From contig NZ_MUIN01000005.1 in assembly GCF_002080045.1 (NCBI RefSeq), positions 20,362-84,361 on the forward strand: DNA of 64,000 bases, read 5' to 3'. The notes beneath the pieces are model-generated. The model searched no databases, had not been told where the DNA came from, and worked only from the letters and a program-made list of their open reading frames with translations. Below, one piece after another: positions 52,294 to 64,000 of the stretch. Source of the DNA: Pseudomonas sp. Bc-h (GTDB taxonomy: Bacteria > Pseudomonadota > Gammaproteobacteria > Pseudomonadales > Pseudomonadaceae). The position numbers were made by a program, and so were the translations under genes. The stretch's first letter is position 1, and each line of letters begins with the position of its first letter.

Positions 52294-53636
52294 GACAAGT
52301 CCCCCACGGCCTGGGCGAACAGACGTCCGCGCTCTTCGAAATTCTTGAACATATCCAGGCTTGCACAGGCTGGGGACAGCAACACGGCATCCCCTTCCTG
52401 AGCCAATTCGGCAGCACGTTGCACAGCTTCTTCCAATGTTTTGACGCGTATCAGAGGCACCGAACCGCCGAAGGTCTGAGCGAGCAGTTCAGCATCGCGG
52501 CCCAGCAGGACGACTGCGCGGCAATGTTCAGCGACAGGGGCTTTGAGTGCGGAGAAGTCCGCACCCTTGCCATCGCCACCGGCGATCAGCACCAGCTTGC
52601 CAGCGATATCAGCCCCCAGCCCTTCGATGGCAGCCAGCGCTGCACCGACGTTGGTGGCCTTGGAGTCGTCGTAGTAGCTGACTGCGGCGCGCTCGCGAAC
52701 CCACTGGCAGCGATGCACGAGCCCGGCGAAAGTGCGCAGGCTGGACAGCATTGCGTCGAATGGCAGGCCGACGGCATGGCCCAGAGCCAGGGCCGCCAGG
52801 GCGTTTGCCTGGTTGTGCGCGCCACGGATTTTCAGCTCACGCACCGGCAGCAGATTTTCGAACTGGAACGCGAGGTACTTTTCGCCGTTCTCTTCTCGCA
52901 GACCGAAGCCATTGATGTCAGGTCTGTTCAGACCAAAGGTCCAGCAAGGCACCCCTTCGCCGATCAATGGTCGCGACAGCGCATCCTGACGGTTCACCAC
53001 CACTTGACGGGCACCACGGAAGATCCGGTGCTTGGCAAGGTGATAAGCCGGCAACCCGCTGTAGCGGTCCATGTGGTCTTCGCTGACGTTGAGCACGGTG
53101 GCCACTTCAGCACCCAGCTGATCGGTTGTTTCCAGCTGGAAGCTCGAGAGTTCCATCACGTAAAGCTCGACGTCGTCACTGAGCAGGTCCAGCGCGGGCG
53201 TGCCCAGGTTGCCGCCAACTGCAACACGCTTGCCGGCCGCTGCAGCCATTTCGCCGACCAGTGTGGTCACAGTGCTTTTCGCGTTCGAACCGCTGATGGC
53301 AACGATCGGCGCCTTCGCGTTGCGCGCGAACAGTTCGATGTCGCCGGACAATTTCACGCCGCGGGCCGCCGCCTGCTGCAAGGCAGGCGTGGCCAACGCA
53401 AGACCGGGGCTGACGTACAGTTCGTCGGCGCGGCAGAGGAACTCGACGTCCAACTCACCACACCGTACTTCCACCTGCGGATAGTCACGACGCAAGGTCT
53501 CAAGCTCCGGCGGAGTCTCCCGCGTATCGGCCACAGCAAAGGCCACGCCCCGGTTCGCCAGGAAGCGAACCAGGGACATGCCGCTTTTGCCGAGACCGAC
53601 AACGATGCGGAAATGAGAGGAAGCGATCAGTGACAC
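52290..53636 (-). CDS. murD: UDP-MurNAc-L-Ala--D-glutamate ligase MurD
   Basis: This 448-residue Mur ligase adds D-Glu. It has the N-terminal VVGLGKSGMSLVRFL, the ATP loop GSNAKSTVTTL (the usual GK(T/S) appears as AKST, which I believe is normal for Pseudomonas MurD), and the C-terminal RGRLFAQAVGDLS. The start is GTG at 53636, six nt after mraY. It overlaps ftsW by four nt. Confidence 0.96.
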   Translation of the reverse strand: MSLIASSHFRIVVGLGKSGMSLVRFLANRGVAFAVADTRETPPELETLRRDYPQVEVRCGELDVEFLCRADELYVSPGLALATPALQQAAARGVKLSGDIELFARNAKAPIVAISGSNAKSTVTTLVGEMAAAAGKRVAVGGNLGTPALDLLSDDVELYVMELSSFQLETTDQLGAEVATVLNVSEDHMDRYSGLPAYHLAKHRIFRGARQVVVNRQDALSRPLIGEGVPCWTFGLNRPDINGFGLREENGEKYLAFQFENLLPVRELKIRGAHNQANALAALALGHAVGLPFDAMLSSLRTFAGLVHRCQWVRERAAVSYYDDSKATNVGAALAAIEGLGADIAGKLVLIAGGDGKGADFSALKAPVAEHCRAVVLLGRDAELLAQTFGGSVPLIRVKTLEEAVQRAAELAQEGDAVLLSPACASLDMFKNFEERGRLFAQAVGDLS

Positions 53637-53642
53637 TCTGTT

Positions 53643-54725
53643 CTACCTCAGTTTCAACGTGGCAAGGCCGATCAACACGAGAATCACGGTGATGATCCAG
53701 AAACGGACGATCACACGCGGCTCGGGCCAGCCCTTGAGTTCGAAATGGTGGTGAATCGGCGCCATGCGGAAAACACGGCGGCCGGTCAATTTAAAGGATG
53801 CGACCTGAATGACGACTGACAGGGTTTCCATCACGAACACGCCGCCCATGATGAACAGAACGATTTCCTGACGAACGATCACCGCGATGGTGCCGAGCGC
53901 CGCGCCCAGCGCCAGTGCGCCGACGTCACCCATGAAGACCTGAGCCGGGTAAGTGTTGAACCAGAGGAAGCCAAGACCGGCACCGATCAGCGCGCCGCAG
54001 AATACGATCAACTCGCCCGCACCCGGGACATAAGGGATCAACAGGTATTCGGCGAACTTCACGTTACCGGACAGGTAGCAGAAGATGCCCAGCGCTCCGC
54101 CAACCATGACGGTTGGCAGGATGGCCAGGCCGTCCAGGCCGTCAGTCAGGTTGACCGCGTTGCTGGAGCCGACGATGACGAAGTAGGTCAGGATCACGAA
54201 ACCGACGCCCAGCGGAATGCTGAAATCCTTGAGCATCGGGATCAGCAGCGTGGTTTCCACCGGAGATTGCGCAGTCATATAAAGGAAGATCGCAGCGCCC
54301 AGCCCGAACACAGACTGCCAGAAGTATTTCCAGCGGCTTGGCAGACCTTTCGAGTTCTTCTCGATGACCTTGCGGTAGTCGTCGACCCAGCCGATACCAC
54401 CGAACAGCAGCGTGACGATCAGCACGACCCACACATAGCGATTGCTCAGATCAGCCCACAACAATGTGCTGACGCCGATGGCCGACAGAATCAGTGCGCC
54501 ACCCATGGTCGGGGTGCCGGACTTGGACAAATGGGATTGAGGACCGTCGTTACGGACGGATTGACCGATCTGCTTGTTCTGCAGGGCACGGATCATCCAT
54601 GGACCGAGGCACAGCGAGAGCGACAGTGCGGTGAGCACGCCAAGGATCCCGCGCAGGGTCAGGTACTGGAAGACCGCGAAGCCTTTGTAGAACTGTTGCA
54701 GATACTCGGCCAGCAGCAGCAGCAT
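53643..54725 (-). CDS. mraY: Phospho-MurNAc-pentapeptide transferase MraY
   Basis: This 360-residue polytopic enzyme makes lipid I from UDP-MurNAc-pentapeptide and undecaprenyl phosphate. It shows the signatures [10 protein letters not shown] (about residues 66-75), GWVDDYRK with the conserved Asp pair, [10 protein letters not shown] and [15 protein letters not shown] near the end. It shares one base with the murF stop (TAATG). Confidence 0.98.
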   Translation of the reverse strand: MLLLLAEYLQQFYKGFAVFQYLTLRGILGVLTALSLSLCLGPWMIRALQNKQIGQSVRNDGPQSHLSKSGTPTMGGALILSAIGVSTLLWADLSNRYVWVVLIVTLLFGGIGWVDDYRKVIEKNSKGLPSRWKYFWQSVFGLGAAIFLYMTAQSPVETTLLIPMLKDFSIPLGVGFVILTYFVIVGSSNAVNLTDGLDGLAILPTVMVGGALGIFCYLSGNVKFAEYLLIPYVPGAGELIVFCGALIGAGLGFLWFNTYPAQVFMGDVGALALGAALGTIAVIVRQEIVLFIMGGVFVMETLSVVIQVASFKLTGRRVFRMAPIHHHFELKGWPEPRVIVRFWIITVILVLIGLATLKLR

Positions 54726-56095
54726 TAATGTTTCTCCAGGCTGGAACCGCAGAGAGCCGCCACGACGTTTTCCATCGCGGCACTGCGAGATCCTTTGATC
54801 AAAATGGTGGTGTTTTTATCTTGCTCGGCGCCGAGCGCCTCGATCAGGTCAGCCTGATTGGCAAAATGGCGCGCATCCTGCCCGAAAGCTTTGACCGCAT
54901 GGGCCATCAGTGGACCAACGGCATACAGCGCGTCGACCTTGCCGGCGGCATAGGCGCCGACGTCGCGATGGCCCTGCTCGGCCCAGTCGCCCAACTCGCC
55001 GATATCGCCCAGTACCAGTACGGTGCGGCCAGCGAATCCGGCGAGAATATCGGTGGCTGCAGCCACAGACGTCGGGTTGGCGTTATAGGTGTCGTCGATG
55101 ACGCGCATGCCGTTGGTCGCCAGTTGCGCAACGGTACGGCCCTTAACCGGCTGCACGCTGTCGAGCCCGGCAACCAGACCCGGCAGCGAGACGCCCAACG
55201 CGTGACCTGCGGCAGCGGCAGCCAACGCATTAGCCACGTTGTGCGCACCCAGCAGGTTCAATTGCACCTGCGCCGAACCGCTCGGACCGTTCAAAGTGAA
55301 GGTCGGGCAGCCGCGGGCGTCGATGCCCAGATCGGTCGCGTAGAAATCGGCCTGATCACTGTTCCGGGAAAAACTCAGAACCTTGCGACCGGCTGTGCGG
55401 GCAACCCAGATGTCGAACGCCTTGTCGTCGCGATTCAGAACCGCGACGCCGCGGGCATCGAGACCTTCGATGATTTCGCCCTTGGCTTCGACGATTTTCT
55501 CGGGGCCACCGAACTCGCCCACGTGTGCCGTGCCGGCGTTGGTCAGCACCACGACATGCGGCTTGGTCAGGCTGACGGTGAAGGCGATCTCGCCCACCCG
55601 AGAAGCGCCCAGCTCGATCACCGCGGCGTCGAATTCAGGGGCCAGCTCCAACAATGTCAGTGGAACGCCCAGCTCGTTATTCAGGTTGCCGCGAGTCGCG
55701 AGCACCGAACCACGGGTGCGCAGGATGCTCGCAAGCATTTCCTTGACCGTGGTCTTGCCGCTGGAACCGGTAATCGCGGCCACAGGCTTGTCTATAAAGG
55801 CATTGCGGTTCATCGCGCCCAGCTGCGCCAGCGCCTTGCGGGTGTCGCCGACGATCAACTGCGGCAATGCGCTGCCAGGAATTTCGCGCTCGACCAATGC
55901 GCCGACCGCACCTTTGGCAGCGACCTGATCGAGATAATCGTGGCCGTCGAAACGTGGGCCGGTGAGCGCCACGAACAACTGACCCGGATTGATTGCCCGG
56001 CTGTCGATACTGACACCGTTAAAGCGTGCGTCTTCGCCGACACGACGCCCATCGAGCGGCAGCAACAGTTCGCTGAACGAAAGTGGCTTAAGCAT
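54725..56095 (-). CDS. murF: UDP-MurNAc-tripeptide--D-Ala-D-Ala ligase MurF
   Basis: This 456-residue Mur ligase adds D-Ala-D-Ala. The ATP loop is [13 protein letters not shown] (about residues 108-120); further motifs are [19 protein letters not shown] and [10 protein letters not shown] near residue 335. The ATG at 56095, in an eight nt overlap with murE, gives the standard N-terminus ([17 protein letters not shown]). Confidence 0.97.
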   Translation of the reverse strand: MLKPLSFSELLLPLDGRRVGEDARFNGVSIDSRAINPGQLFVALTGPRFDGHDYLDQVAAKGAVGALVEREIPGSALPQLIVGDTRKALAQLGAMNRNAFIDKPVAAITGSSGKTTVKEMLASILRTRGSVLATRGNLNNELGVPLTLLELAPEFDAAVIELGASRVGEIAFTVSLTKPHVVVLTNAGTAHVGEFGGPEKIVEAKGEIIEGLDARGVAVLNRDDKAFDIWVARTAGRKVLSFSRNSDQADFYATDLGIDARGCPTFTLNGPSGSAQVQLNLLGAHNVANALAAAAAGHALGVSLPGLVAGLDSVQPVKGRTVAQLATNGMRVIDDTYNANPTSVAAATDILAGFAGRTVLVLGDIGELGDWAEQGHRDVGAYAAGKVDALYAVGPLMAHAVKAFGQDARHFANQADLIEALGAEQDKNTTILIKGSRSAAMENVVAALCGSSLEKH

Positions 56096-57550
56096 GTGCA
56101 GCCTCCCATGCGTCCAGTGCCTTGGCAGCTTCTTCAAGATCGGAAAACGGATGACGCTGGCCATCGATTTCCTGGTAATCCTCGTGCCCTTTTCCCGCCA
56201 GCACGATCACGTCCGCCGCCTGGGCCTGGGCGATAATCTGCGCAATGGCCTGGCCGCGACCGGCGACGAACTCGACCATATCCACAGCGCTGAAACCGGC
56301 GCGGATGTCGTCGAAAATGCGCGCGGGGTCTTCGGTTCTCGGGTTGTCGTCGGTGACCAGCACCTTGTCCGCCAGGCGCTCCACCACTTCGGCCATCAAC
56401 GGCCGTTTGCCGCGATCACGATCGCCGCCGCAACCGAACAGGCAGGTCAGTTGACCTTTGGCATGGGGGCGCAGCGCGGCGAGTACTTTTTCCAGTGCAT
56501 CCGGGGTGTGGGCGTAATCGACCACCACCAGCGGACGGGAACCGCCCCCCAGACGCTGCATGCGGCCGACCGGGCCCTCAAGGCTTGGCAGGACTTTGAG
56601 AATGTCGTCCAGCGGATAATCGAGACCGATCAATGCGCCGACAGCCGCCAGCACGTTGCTCAGGTTGAAACGACCCAACAGGCTGCTGCGCAAGACGTGA
56701 TCGCCCTGAGGGGTAACCAGGGTGGCACGCACGCCATCGTCATCGAAATGTGCATCGCGGCAGAACAGATAAGCGTTGCTGTCGTCCTGGCTGTAGGTGA
56801 TCAGGCGCGAGTCATGCGACTGGGCAGCCAGTTGGCGGCCGAAATCGTCGTCCAGATTGATCACCCGGCAACGCAGATCATTCCAGGCGAACAACTTGGC
56901 CTTCGCGGCGGCATAGGCCTCCATGGTGCCGTGATAATCCAGATGATCACGGGACAGGTTGGTCATCACAGCGACGTCAAACGCCAGCGCAGTGACACGG
57001 CCCTGATCCAAACCATGGGACGACACTTCTATGGCGATGGCCTTGGCGCCGGCCTTTTTCAGGTCGTAGATCGTCGACTGCACAGAAATAGGATCGGGCG
57101 TGGTGTGGATGCCGCTTTTCAAGTCACTGTAAAAACCAGTGCCCAAGGTACCGATCAAGCCGCAATGCTGGCCCAGTTTATCCAGCGCTTGGGCGATCAG
57201 TTGGGTGACGCTGGTCTTGCCGTTGGTGCCGGTCACGCCAACCAGGTTCATGCTGCGGCTCGGATCACCGTAGAAACGCCCTGCAATGTCCGACAGCTGC
57301 GCGGCCAGGCCCTTGACCGGGATCATCGGAATATCGGTGATCGGCAGCACCTTGGCGCCTTCGACTTCATAGGCCACGGCAGCAGCGCCGTGAGCGATGG
57401 CATCGCTAATGTGGTCACGCCCGTCGACTTTCAGTCCCGCAATTGCCAGGAACAGATCGCCCGGACGCACCTTGCGGCTGTCCAGAGTCAATTCACGGAT
57501 CAACAGGTCACGATCGCTCTGGGCGAAAATCTTGCTCAAGTTAAAGGACA

Positions 57551-57551
<1 letters not shown>
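56088..57551 (-). CDS. murE: UDP-MurNAc-dipeptide--2,6-diaminopimelate ligase MurE
   Basis: This 487-residue Mur ligase adds meso-diaminopimelate to the stem peptide. The ATP loop is GVTGTNGKTSVTQ (about residues 104-116). The DAP-specific motif DNPR (VTDDNPRTEDPARIFDDI, near residue 400) is present, which rules out a lysine-adding enzyme. It shares one base with ftsI (TGATG) and overlaps murF by eight nt. Confidence 0.97.
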
Positions 57552-59585
<2,034 letters not shown>

Positions 59586-59589
<4 letters not shown>

Positions 59590-60533
59590 CGGAGTTTCTC
59601 CGCAACACGCATCACCGCACTGCGCGAACGAGGGTTGGCACGGGTTTCTTCGTCGCAAGCGAACTGTGCCTTGCCGATCAGCTTGATGCGCGGCTCGAAA
59701 GCCTGATGGCGAATCGGCAGGTTGCGCGGCATGTTGTCTGCCTCACCCTTGACCAATTTGCGCATGAACAGTTTGACGATGCGATCTTCCAGCGAATGAA
59801 AGCTGATGACCGCCAGACGACCGCCCACTTCCAGCGTTTCAAGCGCAGCCTCAAGACCGGCTTCCAGATCGCCCAGCTCGTTGTTGACGTGAATGCGCAG
59901 ACCCTGGAAAGCACGGGTAGCCGGGTTCTTGCCCTTTTCCCACGCAGGGTTGGCGACTTTCAGGACTTCAGCCAGATCGGCGGTACGCTCGAACGGCTGG
60001 GTTTCGCGACGGGAAACTACGGCACCGGCCATGCGCCTGGCGAAACGTTCTTCGCCATATTCCTTGAATACGCGGGCGATTTCTTCGGCCGGTGCGCTGT
60101 TGACGAACTCCGCGGCGCTGACGCCGCGAGAAGGGTCCATCCGCATGTCCAGCGGACCGTCGTTCATGAAACTGAAGCCACGCTCAGGGTCGTCGAGCTG
60201 CGGCGAGGAAACACCGAGATCCAGCAGAATCCCGCTGACCTTTCCAGCAATGCCGCGCTCCAGAGCCTCAGAGCCCAACTCGGCAAAGCTGCGCTGCACA
60301 ATGACAAAGCGGCCGTCTTCGGCCGCCAGCGCTTGCCCTGTGGCAATCGCTTGAGGATCCTTGTCGAACCCGATGAGCCTTCCATCAGGCCCGAGAGTCT
60401 GCAAGATAAGCCGGCTGTGCCCGCCCCGCCCGAACGTGCCATCCAGATAGCAGCCATCGGCGCGCACCGCGAGAGCCTCGACGGCTTCTTCGAGCAGTAC
60501 GGTGATGTGGGTAAAGCCGCTATTCATAGTCAC
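59586..60533 (-). CDS. rsmH: 16S rRNA (cytosine1402-N4)-methyltransferase RsmH
   Basis: This 315-residue SAM-dependent enzyme (formerly MraW) has motif I ([12 protein letters not shown], residues 29-40), the [13 protein letters not shown] segment and the C-terminal [12 protein letters not shown] motif. It methylates N4 of C1402 in 16S rRNA. RsmI, which methylates the 2'-O of the same nucleotide, is encoded 1.2 kb upstream, so both modifications of C1402 are coded in this window. The start is GTG at 60533, in a four nt overlap with mraZ; ATG at 60527 is a possible alternative. Confidence 0.96.
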
Positions 60534-60985
60534 AGGATCAAATCACGCAGTTCATCAGGCATCGCGCCCGGTTTTTGAATGGCCGCAAGGTCCGCATCAG
60601 CAAGTGCGTTCCAGGCGTCCTCATCCCACAGTTGAAACTTGTTCAGCTGGCCTACCAGCATCACTCGCTTATCGAGCTTGGCGTATTCACGCAAACGTGG
60701 CGGCACCAGAAAACGCCCACTGCCATCGAGCTCCAGATCAACCGCATTACCGATCAACAGTCGCTGCAGACGACGGTTTTCTTCGCGAAATGTGGCGAGT
60801 TCACGCAATTTGGCTTCGATCAATTCCCATTCCGGGAGCGGATAGATGCACAAGCATGGATCGACGGTATCAATGGTCACGATAAGTTGGCCGGCGCTAC
60901 GCGAATCCAGCTCGTCACGGTACCGGCTCGGCATAGCGAGACGGCCCTTTGCATCGAGATTGATTGCGTTTGCACCACGAAACAC
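60530..60985 (-). CDS. mraZ: Transcriptional regulator MraZ
   Basis: This 151-residue protein has two SpoVT/AbrB-like repeats, each with the DxxGR signature ([18 protein letters not shown], residues 9-26, and [17 protein letters not shown] near residue 85). MraZ forms a ring-shaped oligomer and represses or tunes its own promoter at the head of the dcw cluster. The start is GTG at 60985. The leader of about 65 nt overlaps a 10-bp-periodic operator candidate. It is the first gene of the cell wall and division operon. Confidence 0.97.
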   Translation of the reverse strand: MFRGANAINLDAKGRLAMPSRYRDELDSRSAGQLIVTIDTVDPCLCIYPLPEWELIEAKLRELATFREENRRLQRLLIGNAVDLELDGSGRFLVPPRLREYAKLDKRVMLVGQLNKFQLWDEDAWNALADADLAAIQKPGAMPDELRDLIL

Positions 60986-61020
60986 AGGCGCGCTCTCCGA
61001 ATATTATCTTTTTGCGCTCA

Positions 61021-61060
61021 AAAAACCCACTTCACGCCACTTTCCGCCACTTGCGCACAC
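61021..61060 (-). promoter_or_regulatory. Candidate MraZ operator: 10-bp-spaced direct repeats
   Basis: On the minus strand the sequence is four exact 10-mers in register, GTGTGCGCAA, GTGGCGGAAA, GTGGCGTGAA and GTGGGTTTTT. MraZ boxes in other bacteria are three or four TGGGN-type pentamers with 10 bp period. The repeats overlap the -10 element and transcription start, as expected for an autorepressor. Confidence 0.72.
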
Positions 61061-61088
61061 TATAGGAATGCGCCCACCACACCGTCAA
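61059..61088 (-). promoter_or_regulatory. Sigma70 promoter of the mraZ/dcw operon
   Basis: On the minus strand TTGACG (61083-61088), an 18 bp spacer and TATAGT (61059-61064) form a strong consensus-like promoter. Initiation is expected near 61052, about 67 nt before the mraZ GTG. Confidence 0.82.
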
Positions 61089-61295
61089 GGCGACTTCTTA
61101 AGGAAAACCCTTACAGGACGGAGATTTAGGAGGGGTAATGCAGGAGTTTTGGAAAAATTCGGATCGTTCCTACAGATAAATCCGAGGAAGGTCAGAAAGA
61201 TAACGTTCGAAGTTAAAGTGTTTTGTGAGGTTTAAGATTTTTTCGGTATTACGAAAGGGTTTCTGCGAGAGAAAAAGCAGAGGTGGGAAAAGGTG

Positions 61296-61652
61296 GAGAG
61301 TCGATCTGTAAGCCGGGTTCTGTCGAGGACAGTCATTCCTCTACGATGGCCATCACTGGACATCTTTAGCAACCTACCCGGTTCCAGCGCGGGCCACGCC
61401 TTGGAACCCTATTTGGTCTTGCTCCGAGTGGGGTTTACCTAGCCACGAACTGTTGCCAGACGTGCGGTGCGCTCTTACCGCACCTTTTCACCCTTACCGG
61501 CACCGAAGTGCTTAGGCGGTTATTTTCTGTGGCACTTTCCGTAGGCTCGCGCCCCCCAGGCGTTACCTGGCACTCCGCCCTATGGAGCCCGGACTTTCCT
61601 CCCCCCTTCATTGCGGAACAATGAAAGGCAGCGACTGTCCAATCGACTCTCC
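61296..61652 (-). ncRNA. rnpB: RNase P catalytic RNA (M1)
   Basis: Read on the minus strand, the RNA begins GGAGAGTCGATTGGACAGTC, has the P4-forming GAGGAAAGTCCGGGCTCC and later CCACAGAAAATAACCGCC, and ends CCGGCTTACAGATCGACTCTCC. The two ends pair (AGAGTCGAT with ATCGACTCT), as in bacterial type A RNase P RNA. It processes the 5' end of tRNA precursors with the RnpA protein. The length of about 357 nt is normal. Ends are placed by the terminal helix and may be off by a few bases. Confidence 0.95.
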
Positions 61653-61659
61653 GCCGCCA

Positions 61660-61688
61660 AGGTTAATGGCAGGGCGGCCCGAGAACAA
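61660..61688 (-). promoter_or_regulatory. Promoter of rnpB
   Basis: On the minus strand TTGTTC (61683-61688), a 17 bp spacer and TAACCT (61660-61665) precede the expected RNA 5' end by seven nt. Confidence 0.65.
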
Positions 61689-61737
61689 GCATTAATAAGC
61701 CGTTCGCGCATTTAGATGCAGGGCTGACGGGCCCGAC

Positions 61738-62610
61738 TCACTCGCCCTTCTGTTTCTCCAGCGCTACTTGATAAAGCAGATTCTTGCGCACTCCGGTGAT
61801 TTCCGCCGCCAGTGCTGCCGCACGCTTGAGCGGCATTTCCTCCAGCAGCAGGTCCAGCACGCGACGGGCTTCGGCGCCGATTGCATCCTCGCCTTCAGGC
61901 TCGCTCCACCCAGCCACCAACACCACACACTCTCCGCGCTGCTGATTGCTGTCGCCTTCCACGAACGCACGCAATTGGCCCAGCGGCAAGCCTTTGAGCG
62001 TTTCGAAGGTCTTGGTCAGTTCACGCCCCAAAACAGCGGGACGATCAGCACCGAAGACGCCCTCCATATCCTGAAGACATTCGAGAATACGATGCGGTGC
62101 CTCATAGAAGATCAGCGTGCGCGGCTCTTCCTTCAACAACTCGAGGCGAGCCTTGCGCCCCACCGCCTTGGCTGGCAGAAAACCCTCGAAGATGAAGCGA
62201 TCGGATGGCAGCCCGGCTGCCGAGAGCGCCGCGATCAGAGCACAGGCGCCGGGGACCGGAACAACCTGGATACCGGCAGCTCGCGCCTGGCGCACCAAGT
62301 GATAGCCGGGATCTGAAATCAACGGAGTCCCCGCATCGGAGATCAGCGCCACATCGTCGCCCGCCAGCAAACGCTGAATAAACCGACTGCCTTCTTCACG
62401 CTCGTTATGCTCGTGACAGGCGGCGAGCGGCGTCGCTATGCCGAAATGTTGCATCAGCCGTAATGAATGGCGGGTATCTTCGGCAGCAATCAATGCAACC
62501 TCACGAAGCACCTTCAAGGCACGCACGCTCATGTCATCCAGGTTGCCAATCGGCGTGGCCACCACATAAAGCGAGCCTGTAGTGGAATTCAAAGCACCTG
62601 GAGCAGTCAA
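61738..62610 (-). CDS. rsmI: 16S rRNA (cytidine1402-2'-O)-methyltransferase RsmI
   Basis: This SAM-dependent enzyme (290 residues from the chosen start) has the RsmI/tetrapyrrole-methylase motifs LYVVATPIGNLDD, IAAEDTRHSLRL, ALISDAGTPLISDPGY and FYEAPHRI. It 2'-O-methylates C1402 of 16S rRNA, the nucleotide that RsmH also modifies. I prefer the TTG at 62610 because GAGG precedes it by eight nt. The in-frame ATG at 62643 has no ribosome-binding site and overlaps TACAAT, which looks like a -10 element. If the ATG is used, the protein is 301 residues. Confidence 0.92.
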   Translation of the reverse strand: MTAPGALNSTTGSLYVVATPIGNLDDMSVRALKVLREVALIAAEDTRHSLRLMQHFGIATPLAACHEHNEREEGSRFIQRLLAGDDVALISDAGTPLISDPGYHLVRQARAAGIQVVPVPGACALIAALSAAGLPSDRFIFEGFLPAKAVGRKARLELLKEEPRTLIFYEAPHRILECLQDMEGVFGADRPAVLGRELTKTFETLKGLPLGQLRAFVEGDSNQQRGECVVLVAGWSEPEGEDAIGAEARRVLDLLLEEMPLKRAAALAAEITGVRKNLLYQVALEKQKGE

Positions 62611-62865
62611 AGCGCACACCTCATGTTCGGTAAAAGCCTGCATTGTACAGATTCAGGCAAAGCACACAGGGAGATTGAGAAATGGACGAACACATCCGCT
62701 CACATACCGATACGACCGCCCGCCGACAGGGAAAATCACTGACTAAGGCGCACATTTGCGCCTCAAGCCGACCAATATCGCTGCTTTAACGCCTACAACA
62801 TCGCGCCCCGGCCAGTGCTTGGGTACAATTCCACGCTAATTTGCTCGAGAATCAGGAACATACAC

Positions 62866-64000
62866 ATGATCGCTTGCCTGCGGCTGTTCTCTGCCCTCTG
62901 CCTGGCTGCCCTGTTGGCCGCTTGTGCCGGTTCGCCCTCTTCCAGTCTTGGCGAACTGCCACGCACCCCTGACGCCAGCATCGAGCAGTTGCTCGAACAA
63001 GCCGCTGCTGCCAAATCGCCCGACCAGGCCGCCTTGCTGCGACTGACGGCTGCCGATCTGGCCGCACGCCAAAACAACCCAAGCCGCGCGGCGAGCATTC
63101 TCGAGCAGGTCCAGATGGATCAACTCAAGACCGACAAGCAGATTTACGCCAACACCCTCTCCGCTGAGCTGGCACTGGGTCGCAGTCAGCCGAAAGCCGC
63201 GTTGACCGCCCTCAACCATCCAAGCATGCAGCATCTGGGTGAAATGCCGGTCGATCTGCAGACCCGCACCCACACCGTCCGTGCTCGCGCACTGGAAGCC
63301 GATGGCCAGACCCTCGCCGCTGCGAGCGAACGCGTGTTCATGGGGCCGCTGCTGCAGGGCGATGCTCTGACCGCGAACAACGATGCGATCTGGACGTTGG
63401 TCGCGGCATTACCACCTGAACAACTGCAAAGCACAGCCAACGACGACATGGGCGGCTGGCTCAGCCTGGCTCGTGCGGTCAAAGGTGCCGGCACGCTGGA
63501 ACAGCAGCAGGCTGCCATCGACAACTGGAAAGCGCAGAATCCGCAACACCCTGCCGCACGTCAGCTGCCTACCCCCCTCGCCCAACTGCGCGAACTGAAA
63601 AGCGAACCGCTGACCAAGATCGCCCTGCTGCTGCCACAGGATGGCCCACTTGCCTCGGTAGCCCGCGCCCTGCGTGATGGCTTCATGGCCGCACACTATC
63701 AGGCGCAGCAAGCCGGTCAGAAGCCACCTGCAATCGAGGTGTTCGACAGCTCCCGCGTGACTTCGATGGACGCGTTCTACGCTCAAGCCAAAGCCGCTGG
63801 CGTACAGATGGTCGTCGGGCCGCTGGAAAAACCACTGGTCAAACAGCTGAGCACGCATCAGCAACTGCCGATCACCACACTGGCGCTCAACTACAGCGAC
63901 GCCACCGCGCAGGGTCCTGCCGAGTTGTTCCAGTTCGGCCTCGCCGCCGAAGACGAAGCCCGCGAAGTCGCTCGTCGCGCCTGGGCCGATGGCAAGCGCA
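62866..64000 (+). CDS. lpoA: Penicillin-binding protein activator LpoA (truncated by window edge)
   Basis: The first 378 residues are present; the gene continues beyond the window. A lipoprotein signal (LFSALCLAALLAAC, Cys near residue 20) is followed by a TPR-like helical N-domain (QAALLRLTAADLAARQNNPS, then ALALGRSQPKAAL-type repeats) and the start of the periplasmic-binding-protein-like C-domain (IALLLPQDGPLASVARALRDGF, about residue 250 on). LpoA is an outer-membrane lipoprotein that activates a class A PBP from outside. It is divergent from rsmI, the usual arrangement. AGGAAC precedes the ATG at 62866. Confidence 0.92.
   Translation, partial: MIACLRLFSALCLAALLAACAGSPSSSLGELPRTPDASIEQLLEQAAAAKSPDQAALLRLTAADLAARQNNPSRAASILEQVQMDQLKTDKQIYANTLSAELALGRSQPKAALTALNHPSMQHLGEMPVDLQTRTHTVRARALEADGQTLAAASERVFMGPLLQGDALTANNDAIWTLVAALPPEQLQSTANDDMGGWLSLARAVKGAGTLEQQQAAIDNWKAQNPQHPAARQLPTPLAQLRELKSEPLTKIALLLPQDGPLASVARALRDGFMAAHYQAQQAGQKPPAIEVFDSSRVTSMDAFYAQAKAAGVQMVVGPLEKPLVKQLSTHQQLPITTLALNYSDATAQGPAELFQFGLAAEDEAREVARRAWADGKR

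Noticed and set aside
52290..53636. MurD with a damaged ATP-binding loop (AKST instead of GKT)
   Set aside because: The Ala at this place is, to my knowledge, normal in Pseudomonas MurD; Lys and Ser/Thr are intact and the gene is full length.

Overview
This window is a chromosome segment of a Pseudomonas species. The evidence is the gene order: argP/argO, sodB, bifA, icmP, mexVW, colRS, groESL, fxsA, ampG, yajQ, panE, mutT, argJ, secA, dciA, lpxC, then the complete dcw cluster read backwards to mraZ, rnpB, rsmI and lpoA. This follows the block that I recall from P. aeruginosa around PA4360-PA4423. The dispersed elements (GTAG-type REPINs, a GGGAGGGGGC-type REPIN, an ACGCTCCGCGT multi-hairpin palindrome and a ~350 bp composite repeat) look more like the P. 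syringae/P. fluorescens lineage. No species can be fixed, because no rRNA or other marker is present.

Layout. Positions 1-703 are gene-free and hold repeats. 704-4311 carries a coiled-coil membrane protein, an epimerase-like oxidoreductase and the divergent argP/argO pair. 4494-7448 has sodB and the c-di-GMP phosphodiesterase bifA. 7721-13625 is a probable iron-handling locus: two imelysins, a di-haem DUF1111 cytochrome and a DUF1513 protein, with an AP2-domain gene between. 13767-17965 is the RND pump mexVW. 18023-22770 is an envelope-stress locus: an InaA-type kinase, a methyltransferase, ColS/ColR and a PAP2 phosphatase, with a good ColR-box candidate in front of both the methyltransferase and the phosphatase. 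22771-23618 is repeats. 23619-33259 holds groESL, fxsA, a HugZ-like haem protein with a Fur box, a DUF481 protein, an alkyltransferase-like protein, ampG, an MscS channel, yajQ and panE. 33482-42220 holds a sensor kinase, a PduO-type adenosyltransferase, a MutT-ThiE fusion, argJ, secA and dciA, punctuated by REPINs. 42221-43126 is again repeat-rich.

43180-60985 is one minus-strand run: mraZ-rsmH-ftsL-ftsI-murE-murF-mraY-murD-ftsW-murG-murC-ddl-ftsQ-ftsA-ftsZ, then lpxC. It makes lipid II precursors and the division machinery. Most junctions overlap by 1-14 nt, so translation is probably coupled. A clear sigma70 promoter with a 10-bp-periodic candidate MraZ operator lies in front of mraZ. Upstream are rnpB (RNase P RNA), rsmI and the divergent, truncated lpoA.

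The coding part is mostly ordinary core genome. The least explained material is non-coding: a structured repeat that begins 59-64 nt after the stop codon of three unrelated genes, always in the orientation of the gene; a multi-hairpin palindrome; two adjacent five-unit hexanucleotide tandems; and a hairpin that presents the methyltransferase ribosome-binding site in its loop. No database or folding software was available. Family names come from recognised motifs and synteny.
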